17,323 bases of DNA. It comes from CAXRGH01 sp964230195 (GTDB lineage: Bacteria; Pseudomonadota; Gammaproteobacteria; Enterobacterales; Alteromonadaceae). The position numbers and the translations under genes are program-made. Below the pieces are notes generated by a model. It saw only the letters and a program-made list of their open reading frames with translations. It ran no database searches and was not told the origin of the DNA. Location: positions 1-17,323 of the forward strand of contig CAXRGH010000175.1 in the NCBI GenBank assembly GCA_964230195.1, written 5' to 3'. Below, one piece after another: positions 8,040 through 15,308 of the stretch. How positions within the stretch are numbered: the first letter of the stretch is position 1; each line of letters begins with the position of its first letter.

Positions 8040-8723
8040 ATGTTAAAGACATCGCGTTACGTTAATAAGAACCAACTAGAAAAGAAGTTCGCTAGAAAAT
8101 TAGCCAATATCCTTCGCAGCGCTATTGAAAAGAACGGCGCAGCAAGTTTAATTGTATCCGGCGGTAGTACACCGGTTGGCTTATTTAAAGAACTATCAAA
8201 CATTGCACTACCGTGGGAGCATATTGTAGTGAGTCTCGCTGATGAGCGATGGGTTGACCCAGCCGATGATGCAAGTAATGAGAAGCTAGTGAAAACACAT
8301 CTCTTGCAAAATTTTGCGGTTGATGCTCGTTATGTTTCTCTTAAACCAACAACCGCAGCAACCGTTGATGATGCTATTCGACACGCATCTACTGAAATGA
8401 CATCGATATTGCCATTTGATGTAGTCATTCTTGGTATGGGTGAGGATGGACACACAGCCTCTATTTTCCCATGTTCAAACGAGTGGGCGGAGGCTGTCCG
8501 TTACGATACCGATGAGTTCTATGTCGAAGTGAATCCGACAACTGCTCCACATACAAGAGTATCGCTTCGGTTACCAAGCATTACCAACGCTAAACATATA
8601 TTTTTACACATTACGGGTGACAAGAAGAAGGCTGTGTTGGACGCGGCACTTGAAGCCGAGCAGGCACTCCCAATTAAACAAGTGATTGACCAAGCTGAAG
8701 TTGAATTGGTCTGGGCTCCATAG
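8040..8723 (+). CDS. pgl: 6-phosphogluconolactonase (DevB/Pgl type)
   Basis: The enzyme hydrolyses 6-phosphogluconolactone to 6-phosphogluconate. The product has 227 residues, normal for the family, with SGGSTP (40-45), ADERWV (67-72) and LGMGEDGHTASIFP (131-144), the three signature regions of the glucosamine-6-phosphate isomerase/lactonase fold. The ATG at 8040 is chosen because GGGAG (8029-8033) lies 6 bases upstream and it follows the zwf stop by one base, which suggests translational coupling. An upstream in-frame ATG at 7998 overlaps the zwf coding end and is not supported. edd follows after 12 bases. Confidence 0.95.
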   Translation: MLKTSRYVNKNQLEKKFARKLANILRSAIEKNGAASLIVSGGSTPVGLFKELSNIALPWEHIVVSLADERWVDPADDASNEKLVKTHLLQNFAVDARYVSLKPTTAATVDDAIRHASTEMTSILPFDVVILGMGEDGHTASIFPCSNEWAEAVRYDTDEFYVEVNPTTAPHTRVSLRLPSITNAKHIFLHITGDKKKAVLDAALEAEQALPIKQVIDQAEVELVWAP

Positions 8724-8735
8724 GAAAGGTAGCAA

Positions 8736-10565
8736 ATGAACGCAATCATTAATGAAGTAACACAACGAATCATTGAACGCAGTAAAGTAACACGTGCTGA
8801 GTACTTAAAGAAAATTGACGCGGCGCGTGTAGAAGGACCGTATAGAGGAACGTTGAGTTGTGGAAACTTAGCGCACGGATTTGCCGCCTGCGGTGCGCAA
8901 GATAAAGCCAGTTTAACCAGTATGATTAAGGCTAATATCGGCATTATTACTTCCTACAATGACATGTTGTCTGCACATCAACCTTATCAAAGCTATCCAG
9001 ATCAGCTTAAGCAAGCATTAAGCGCTGTGGGCAGTGTTGGACAGGTTGCAGGCGGAGTGCCCGCGATGTGTGATGGGGTTACTCAAGGCACACCGGGGAT
9101 GGATTTATCATTAATGAGCCGCGACGTGATTGCGTTGTCAACGGCTGTCGGGCTATCTCACAATATGTTTGATGGTGCTCTTATGCTTGGGATATGTGAC
9201 AAAATCGTTCCCGGATTATTAATGGGGGCATTAAGCTTTGGTCATCTACCAACGGTATTTGTCCCGGCTGGTCCTATGCCATCAGGGTTACCCAACAAAG
9301 AGAAAGCAAGGGTTAGACAGGCGTATGCCGAGGGTAAAGCCAATCGAGATGAGTTATTGGCGGCTGAATCTGCGTCTTACCATTCGGCGGGTACCTGTAC
9401 GTTTTACGGTACTGCGAACAGTAATCAGTTGGTTGTTGAAGTTATGGGGCTTCACCTTCCCGGCGCATCTTTTGTGAATCCGGGAACGCCATTACGCGAT
9501 GCATTGACGGATGCAGCGGCTAGACAAGTTGCTCGTATTACCCAGTTGGGCGACAACTACACACCGATTGGACAGATGGTTGATGCAAAAGCGATTGTGA
9601 ATGGAATCGTTGCGTTACTCGCCACAGGTGGCTCAACCAATCATACTATGCACCTTGTAGCTGTGGCCAAAGCCGCAGGTTATATTGTTAATTGGGATGA
9701 TTTCTCTGACCTTTCAAAGGCAACACCGTTGCTGACACGTATCTACCCTAACGGCTCGGCTGACATCAACCACTTCCAGGCTGCTGGTGGTATGGCCCTT
9801 TTATTCAAAGAGTTACTTGATAATCAGTTGCTTCACAATGATGTGACCACTATTTGTGGTAAAGGCTTAGACTTATACACCAAGGAGCCAAAACTCGTTG
9901 ATGGAGAGTTGACTTGGGAAGATGGTGTTTCTGAAAGTCTTGACCCTGAAGTTGTCGCTAAATGCAGCAATCCGTTCAAACCGGATGGCGGTTTAACCGT
10001 TCTTGGTGGTAATTTAGGGCGCAGTGTGATTAAAACCTCATCATTGCGTGAAGGCGTTGACGTCATAAAAGCGCCTGCGGTAGTGTTTGAAAACCAGTAT
10101 GAACTTGACTCAGCATTCCAAGCTGGTGACCTCAATAAAGATTGTATTGTCGTTGTTCGATTCCAAGGACCAAAAGCGGTTGGAATGCCAGAACTACATC
10201 GTCTGACGCCTCCACTCGGAGTGCTACAAGACAGAGGCTACAAAGTGGCGTTAGTGACTGACGGTAGAATGTCTGGCGCATCTGGAAAAGTCCCAGCGGC
10301 AATTCATTTAACGCCGGAAGCATCGCAGGGTGGCCTCATTGGCAAGGTTCAGAACGGCGATATTATCGAACTTAATATTTCAACCGGTGAATTGAGCTTG
10401 TTGGTAGACGAGGCTGAATTGCAACAGCGGAGCTTTGCTCCTGATTCGAGCATTGAGCAAGGGCAGGGTACCGGCCGCGAGATGTTTGCTACTATGCGTG
10501 CAAATGCGACAGGAGCGGAAGAGGGTGCGTCTTCGTTATTTTTCCAACAGGAGATTCATGGATGA
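8736..10565 (+). CDS. edd: 6-phosphogluconate dehydratase
   Basis: This is the first specific enzyme of the Entner-Doudoroff pathway: it dehydrates 6-phosphogluconate to 2-keto-3-deoxy-6-phosphogluconate (KDPG). The product has 609 residues (E. coli Edd 603). It belongs to the IlvD/Edd family of iron-sulfur dehydratases, and the three conserved family Cys are in MCDG (Cys112), GICDK (Cys154) and GTCTFYGTAN (Cys221), the likely cluster ligands. GRMSGASGKVPAA near residue 511 is the C-terminal family signature. The ribosome site is AAAGG about 8 bases before the ATG. The last four bases of the gene (ATGA, 10562-10565) are also the start of glk. Its product KDPG is the known effector of HexR, closing a feedback loop encoded in this locus. 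Confidence 0.97.
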   Translation: MNAIINEVTQRIIERSKVTRAEYLKKIDAARVEGPYRGTLSCGNLAHGFAACGAQDKASLTSMIKANIGIITSYNDMLSAHQPYQSYPDQLKQALSAVGSVGQVAGGVPAMCDGVTQGTPGMDLSLMSRDVIALSTAVGLSHNMFDGALMLGICDKIVPGLLMGALSFGHLPTVFVPAGPMPSGLPNKEKARVRQAYAEGKANRDELLAAESASYHSAGTCTFYGTANSNQLVVEVMGLHLPGASFVNPGTPLRDALTDAAARQVARITQLGDNYTPIGQMVDAKAIVNGIVALLATGGSTNHTMHLVAVAKAAGYIVNWDDFSDLSKATPLLTRIYPNGSADINHFQAAGGMALLFKELLDNQLLHNDVTTICGKGLDLYTKEPKLVDGELTWEDGVSESLDPEVVAKCSNPFKPDGGLTVLGGNLGRSVIKTSSLREGVDVIKAPAVVFENQYELDSAFQAGDLNKDCIVVVRFQGPKAVGMPELHRLTPPLGVLQDRGYKVALVTDGRMSGASGKVPAAIHLTPEASQGGLIGKVQNGDIIELNISTGELSLLVDEAELQQRSFAPDSSIEQGQGTGREMFATMRANATGAEEGASSLFFQQEIHG

Positions 10566-11515
10566 CAGCCAAGTTCGTTGCTGATGTTGGTGGCACAAAC
10601 ATCAGGTTATCAAGAGTTGAAGGAAATCAACTAGCCGATATTCAGCGTTACAAGTGTGCAGGTTTCGCAACCATTGTGGATGCGATACAACACTACTTTA
10701 ACACTTACAAGGAGCATCAGTTTGATGCAGGTTGCATCGCGATTGCCTGCCCTACTGATAGCGACTGGATTGCAATGACTAACCATGACTGGCAGTTCTC
10801 GGTAAAAGAAACAACGCAAGCATTAGAACTCACAACATTGGAGGTCATTAACGACTACACAGCGATTGCAATGTGTCTACCTGCGTTAACTGACGAGCAA
10901 GTATTTTTATTGGGTGGACAACAGCCGAAACAGCAACACACTAAAGCCGTATTTGGTCCGGGCACTGGTCTCGGCGTTGCTATCCTTGAGCATGTCGAGG
11001 ATAAATGGCACGCATTAGATGGTGAGGGTGGTCATGTGGATTTTGCTCCAACTAATCAACAAGAACTCATTGTCTGGGAATACCTCAACAAAACACAGGG
11101 CCGAGCTTCGTTAGAAGAAGTTTTATCTGGCCGAGGCTTATGTAACTTGTACCATGCATTGGCTGATTCACATCAGGTTGAGGCTTCTGATGTTGAGCCA
11201 TCAGATGTCACCGCAATGGCTTTAGAAGGAAGTTGTCCAGCGGCGTCTGCTGCACTATCTGTTTTTTGCAGCGCCCTCGGCAGTTATGCTGGCAACTTAG
11301 CGCTCACTGCTGGTGCATTGGGTGGTGTCTATATTGCTGGAGGAATTGCTTCAAGGTTCGTTGACTACCTCGAACAAAGTGGATTTAGGCAAGCGTTTGA
11401 AGCCAAAGGTAGATTTCAAACCTATCTTGAACCTGTTCCTACCTATTTAATCACTGAGCCAGATCATGGCCTTATTGGTGCTGCAGCCTATCTAGCACAA
11501 AGTTTATCGGAGTAA
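10562..11515 (+). CDS. glk: Glucokinase
   Basis: The enzyme phosphorylates intracellular glucose with ATP to glucose 6-phosphate, the substrate of Zwf. The product has 317 residues (E. coli Glk 321) of the bacterial glucokinase (Glk/ROK-fold) family. The phosphate loop is ADVGGTN (7-13), followed by IACPTDSDWIAMTNH (61-75), the catalytic Asp in INDYTA (Asp98), the second phosphate loop GPGTGLG (132-138), DGEGGHVDF (153-161) and GGVYIAGGI near residue 260. The start overlaps the edd stop by four bases, and AGGAG (10549-10553) lies 8 bases upstream inside edd, so translation is probably coupled. Its place in the operon indicates uptake of free glucose by a non-PTS transporter (inference). eda follows after 3 bases. 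Confidence 0.96.
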   Translation: MTAKFVADVGGTNIRLSRVEGNQLADIQRYKCAGFATIVDAIQHYFNTYKEHQFDAGCIAIACPTDSDWIAMTNHDWQFSVKETTQALELTTLEVINDYTAIAMCLPALTDEQVFLLGGQQPKQQHTKAVFGPGTGLGVAILEHVEDKWHALDGEGGHVDFAPTNQQELIVWEYLNKTQGRASLEEVLSGRGLCNLYHALADSHQVEASDVEPSDVTAMALEGSCPAASAALSVFCSALGSYAGNLALTAGALGGVYIAGGIASRFVDYLEQSGFRQAFEAKGRFQTYLEPVPTYLITEPDHGLIGAAAYLAQSLSE

Positions 11516-11518
11516 ATT

Positions 11519-12157
11519 ATGAATAAAGCCAGTTACACGGCCAAGGAAGTCTTGTCCGCAAGTCCAGTAGTACCAGTGTTGGTCGTTTCTAAAGTAGAAC
11601 AAGCCATTCCTCTTGCAAATGCCTTAATCGCTGGAGGAATTAAAGTCCTTGAGGTAACTTTGCGCACGCCTGTTGCTTTAGATGTCATAAAGGCTATTGC
11701 CGATAATGTCCCCGAAGCTATCGTGGGTGCGGGCACTGTATCTACTCCAGCGATGTTAGCCGACGTTGTTGCCGCCGGTGGTCAATTTGCGATTAGTCCT
11801 GGACTAACTGAAAGGCTACTCGCTGCAGGAAAAGAAAGTCAGATTCCTTTGATTCCGGGTATTGCAACGGTATCTGAGCTAATGACTGGACTTGATTACG
11901 ACTATGATACGTTCAAATTCTTCCCTGCAGAAGCCTCAGGTGGGGTAAAAGCATTAAAGTCTATCGTGGGTCCATTCCCACAAGTCACGTTCTGCCCGAC
12001 CGGCGGGATTAGTCCAACGACATATAATGATTATTTGGCCATCCCGAACGTTCAATGTGTTGGCGGTTCATGGATGGTGCCAAGCGATGCAGTTGAAGCA
12101 GGAGATTGGCAGCACATTACAGCGTTAGCGAAAGCTGCCGTTGCGGGAGTAAAGTAA
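11519..12157 (+). CDS. eda: KDPG aldolase (2-keto-3-deoxy-6-phosphogluconate aldolase)
   Basis: The enzyme splits KDPG into pyruvate and glyceraldehyde 3-phosphate, the last Entner-Doudoroff step. The product has 212 residues (E. coli Eda 213) and is closely similar throughout. Visible are the catalytic Glu in VLEVTLRT (Glu45), VGAGTV (69-74), FAISPGLT (90-97) and the Schiff-base Lys in FKFFPAEA (Lys133), then FCPTGGIS in the phosphate-binding part. GGAG (11509-11512), inside the glk end, lies 6 bases before the ATG. It is the last gene of the operon. No clear hairpin with a T run follows, so how transcription ends before the tRNA cluster is uncertain. Confidence 0.97.
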   Translation: MNKASYTAKEVLSASPVVPVLVVSKVEQAIPLANALIAGGIKVLEVTLRTPVALDVIKAIADNVPEAIVGAGTVSTPAMLADVVAAGGQFAISPGLTERLLAAGKESQIPLIPGIATVSELMTGLDYDYDTFKFFPAEASGGVKALKSIVGPFPQVTFCPTGGISPTTYNDYLAIPNVQCVGGSWMVPSDAVEAGDWQHITALAKAAVAGVK

Positions 12158-12317
12158 ACAAACAAGTTAAGCCAAACTCTAGGCTTGCTTTGCCAATCTT
12201 AGGTTCTTTGGCTACAGTATAGAGGAGCGAAAAATGCGTCTACTGTCTTGTTTGCGGTGAAAAAAAACACTATCTGTTGAAATTGCAATCAATCAGTAGA
12301 AACTAATGAAAAAAGGT

Positions 12318-12345
12318 TTGACATACGCATAGGTTTCAGTAAACT
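12318..12345 (+). promoter_or_regulatory. Candidate promoter of the tRNA cluster
   Basis: A perfect TTGACA (12318-12323) is followed after 16 bases by TAAACT (12340-12345, 4 of 6 positions). The stretch after it is G/C-rich, as is usual for stable-RNA promoters, and the first tRNA begins 40 bases on. Confidence 0.5.
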
Positions 12346-12385
12346 TCGCATCCACGTTGTGACGCAAGTTATGACGTAACAACAC

Positions 12386-12477
<92 letters not shown>

Positions 12478-12488
12478 TTGTATTGTAC

Positions 12489-12565
12489 GCGTGTGTAGCT
12501 CAGCTGGATAGAGTACCTGGCTACGAACCAGGCGGTCGGAGGTTCGAATCCTTCCACACGCGCCA
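12489..12565 (+). tRNA. tRNA-Arg (ACG), copy 1
   Basis: This is a 77-base tRNA with acceptor arms GCGTGTG and CACACGC, an encoded CCA, and D and T arms in place. The anticodon loop CTACGAA gives ACG (12523-12525); in bacteria the first base is normally deaminated to inosine by TadA so that CGU, CGC and CGA are read. The gene is bracketed by a 9-base inverted repeat (12479-12487 and 12566-12574). Confidence 0.96.
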
Positions 12566-12582
12566 TACAATACACCCCCAGT

Positions 12583-12659
12583 GCGTGTGTAGCTCAGCTG
12601 GATAGAGTACCTGGCTACGAACCAGGCGGTCGGAGGTTCGAATCCTTCCACACGCGCCA
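12583..12659 (+). tRNA. tRNA-Arg (ACG), copy 2
   Basis: This copy is identical to the preceding tRNA-Arg over all 77 bases, with the anticodon at 12617-12619, and lies 94 bases downstream of it. The flanking sequence is not duplicated, so the repeat is the tRNA itself. A run of T follows the CCA but no hairpin is visible. Confidence 0.96.
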
Positions 12660-13282
12660 TTTTTTCAATAATCTTCACATGATTTTAATTTGTCTCAAGG
12701 ACCTTCTTCCGATTGTTTTTTTGCTTCTGTGGCTCGAACGCTTGTGAATAAGTTTGCAGCTTAGGAAGCGACAAATCCTACGCATACTGCATATCTTGCT
12801 TAACCTGAATAAGATTGTCACCAGTGCAACCCGCAAAAAGGGGAGAGAACCAATGACTGTCTACAATATTTTATAGGAAAAACAATGTTTCTAAGTCGCT
12901 TGATTGTTTCTCAATGGAAATCACTATCTTGATTGAATGTTGTTATAATTCACTTTTTTTAGGCATGTTTAGTTGATAGAAGATATTCAACTATAATAGT
13001 GCATCTGTCTTAGTCTGATGGCTGTTTCATTCCCAAAGAGCAACGTATAATATTGAACAATAATTGGTTTCAGAACTCGTTATCGTGATGACCTTTTGCA
13101 AAAATTTTGCTTTGGGTTGGTTGTTATTATTATGTTAATTATGTGTTTATTGTGGGTAAATATTTAGTTTTTTTGCATAAAAATAACATTCTTTTGCACC
13201 GAACAATGGCAATCTGGTTGTTTTTTTTGGTGCAACATGATACTTATTTCTGGATAAATAAACTGTCTATGGAGGTCCTTTG
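12660..13282. other. Long intergenic region between the tRNA cluster and oadG
   Basis: I find no convincing gene in these 623 A/T-rich bases. Three exact TATAAT hexamers on the plus strand (12944-12949, 12992-12997, 13046-13051) are possible -10 elements for oadG, but none has a good -35 at the right distance. Two dyads are visible: GCAAAAATTTTGC (13098-13110), and TTGCACC (13194-13200) paired with GGTGCAA (13229-13235), the latter about 48 bases before the oadG start. A long leader or an unrecognised small RNA cannot be excluded. Confidence 0.4.
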
Positions 13283-13528
13283 ATGGAAACCAACATAACA
13301 TCTGCATTAGCAGAATCAGCAATTTTACTCGGCGTGGGTATGGTTGTTGTGTTCGTTTTCTTAACATTACTGATTGGTGCCGTACAATTAATTTCATATT
13401 TGTGCGAAAAGTTCCCTGAAGCATCCGAATCAAAAGAATTACCGAAAGCAGCTCAATCAAGTGCTCTAAATCAAGACGTTGTTGAAGCAATTCGTATTGC
13501 TGTTAAACAATACCGTGCATCAAATTAA
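13283..13528 (+). CDS. oadG: Oxaloacetate decarboxylase gamma chain
   Basis: This is a small membrane subunit of 81 residues. The ATG at 13283 is preferred over a TTG three bases earlier because GGAGG (13271-13275) is then 7 bases away. One membrane helix spans about residues 13-40 (SAILLGVGMVVVFVFLTLLI), followed by a short cytosolic tail ending in VVEAIRIAVKQYRASN, the usual OadG pattern. In the Na+-pumping complex, the gamma chain anchors the soluble alpha chain to the beta chain and helps bind zinc. It is the first of three genes; oadA follows after 17 bases. Confidence 0.88.
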   Translation: METNITSALAESAILLGVGMVVVFVFLTLLIGAVQLISYLCEKFPEASESKELPKAAQSSALNQDVVEAIRIAVKQYRASN

Positions 13529-13545
13529 TCACCGAGGAAAAAATA

Positions 13546-15303
13546 ATGTCTAAACCATTAGCAATTACAGAATTGGTCCTACGTGACGCTCACCAGTCTT
13601 TGCTTGCAACTCGCATGCGCTTGGATGATATGTTGCCAATTGCAGAAAAACTCGACAAGGTAGGTTATTGGTCAATCGAATCTTGGGGTGGCGCGACCTT
13701 TGACTCATGTATTCGTTATCTTGGTGAAGATCCTTGGGATCGTATTCGTCAATTGAAAAAGGCGATGCCGAATACTCCTCAACAAATGTTACTTCGTGGA
13801 CAGAACTTATTAGGTTACCGACATTACGCCGATGATGTCGTGCGTAAGTTTGTTGAAAGAGCGCATACAAACGGTGTAGACGTTTTCCGTATATTTGACG
13901 CAATGAATGACGTGCGTAACTTAAAAACAGCGGTGAAAGCGGCTGTAGACGTTGGTGCTCACGCTCAAGCAACCTTGTCTTATACGGTAAGTCCAGTGCA
14001 TACAATGCAACTGTGGGTGGATATGGCTCAGGAATTACGTGACCTCGGCGCCCATTCAATCTTTATCAAAGATATGGCAGGCTTGCTAAAACCCTATGAG
14101 TGTGAAGAGCTCGTCACTCGCATCAAAGAAAAAGTGGATTTACCACTAGCGATGCAGTGTCATGCGACAACGGGCTTGAGTACCGCAACCTATCAAAAAG
14201 CGATTGATGCTGGTATTGATATCCTTGACACTGCCGTGTCTTCAATGAGCATGACTTACGGACACAGTGCGACTGAAACCATGGTTTCTATCGTAGAAGG
14301 CACCAAGCGCGACACTGGATTAGATTTGACTCAGCTTGAAGAGATTTCTGCGTATTTCCGTGAGGTACGTAAGAAATATGCACAATTTGAGGGTAGCCTA
14401 AAGGGTGTCGATGCGCGCATTTTATTAGCACAGGTTCCAGGTGGTATGTTGACCAACATGGAAAACCAGTTAAAAGAGCAAGGTGCTACTGATAAGCTAG
14501 ATGATGTACTAAAAGAAATTCCACGTGTTCGTGAAGACTTAGGCTTCATTCCTTTGGTAACTCCAACCTCTCAAATTGTTGGTACTCAAGCGGTAATCAA
14601 CGTCCTATCGGGCGAGCGATACAAAACAATTACTAAAGAAACCGCGGGTGTACTGAAAGGCGAATACGGTGCGACTGCTGCCGCTGTTAATACTGATCTT
14701 CAAGCGCGCGTGCTTGACGGTGCAGAGCCAATCACTTGCCGCCCTGCGGATGTTTTGGATGATGAGCTAGATTCGTTAACACAGACGTTTGATGGTTTGG
14801 TTTCTGAGCACAATATTGATGTGCAAGGTGATAAGATTGATGATGTGTTAACGTACGCATTGTTCCCGCAAATTGGATTGAAGTTCCTGCAAAATAGAAA
14901 TAATCCGGAAGCCTTTGAACCGGCACCATCTGCTGATGGCGCAGTGGTAGGGTCAGGTAAAGTTGAGAACTATTCGGTGCGCGTCGGCGGACAAGTTTAT
15001 GATGTAGAAGTGGGGCCCGATGGTTCACTTGAAAGTATCGATGGTCAAGGGCTATCAGGTGGTCAAGCACCAGTCGCAGCCTCTGGCACTGCAACACCAT
15101 TGAATGCACCTTTAGCCGGTAACGTGTTCAAATTACACGTCAAGGCGGGTGACGTTGTTGCAGAGGGTGATGTGGTTATGATCCTTGAAGCAATGAAAAT
15201 GGAAACTGAGGTACGTGCTGCGACTGCAGGTACAGTTACCACAATCGATGTATCTGAAGGTGACAGTGTTACCGTTGGTCAGCCAGTGATGACAATAGGA
15301 TAA
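13546..15303 (+). CDS. oadA: Oxaloacetate decarboxylase alpha chain (biotin carboxyltransferase)
   Basis: The alpha chain transfers the carboxyl group of oxaloacetate to biotin, releasing pyruvate. The product has 585 residues. The carboxyltransferase TIM barrel covers about 1-300, with metal-site RDAHQS (Asp14) and the carbamylated-Lys position in IKDMAG (Lys175). The PYC-type domain runs to about 460, a subunit-association segment follows, and a biotinyl domain ends the protein with EAMKMETE (biotin Lys551). The third metal-ligand region reads MQCHATTG (203-210): the second His (His206) is present, but the first expected His (His207 in Vibrio cholerae numbering) is Gln204. A GAGG ribosome site precedes the ATG. 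Absence of a biotin carboxylase partner and the presence of oadG and oadB argue against a pyruvate carboxylase B subunit. Confidence 0.93.
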   Translation: MSKPLAITELVLRDAHQSLLATRMRLDDMLPIAEKLDKVGYWSIESWGGATFDSCIRYLGEDPWDRIRQLKKAMPNTPQQMLLRGQNLLGYRHYADDVVRKFVERAHTNGVDVFRIFDAMNDVRNLKTAVKAAVDVGAHAQATLSYTVSPVHTMQLWVDMAQELRDLGAHSIFIKDMAGLLKPYECEELVTRIKEKVDLPLAMQCHATTGLSTATYQKAIDAGIDILDTAVSSMSMTYGHSATETMVSIVEGTKRDTGLDLTQLEEISAYFREVRKKYAQFEGSLKGVDARILLAQVPGGMLTNMENQLKEQGATDKLDDVLKEIPRVREDLGFIPLVTPTSQIVGTQAVINVLSGERYKTITKETAGVLKGEYGATAAAVNTDLQARVLDGAEPITCRPADVLDDELDSLTQTFDGLVSEHNIDVQGDKIDDVLTYALFPQIGLKFLQNRNNPEAFEPAPSADGAVVGSGKVENYSVRVGGQVYDVEVGPDGSLESIDGQGLSGGQAPVAASGTATPLNAPLAGNVFKLHVKAGDVVAEGDVVMILEAMKMETEVRAATAGTVTTIDVSEGDSVTVGQPVMTIG

Positions 15304-15308
15304 GATTC

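Noticed and set aside
9833..10135. 100-codon minus-strand ORF inside edd
   Set aside because: It is a shadow of edd, whose conserved family sequence explains this stretch.
12170..12213. AGCCAAA...TTTGGCT inverted repeat as the eda terminator
   Set aside because: The arms are 7 bases with a 30-base loop and there is no T run, so it does not look like an intrinsic terminator.
12489..12659. 94-base tandem repeat as an integration (att) scar
   Set aside because: Only the tRNA itself is repeated, both copies are complete, and no integrase or foreign cargo lies between or beside them.
12660..12960. CsrB-like small RNA after the tRNA cluster, suggested by scattered GGA motifs
   Set aside because: Only a handful of GGA triplets occur and they are not in repeated hairpin loops.
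13565..14059. 164-codon minus-strand ORF inside oadA
   Set aside because: It is the reverse-strand shadow of the oadA carboxyltransferase domain; the composition is not protein-like and it has no ribosome site.
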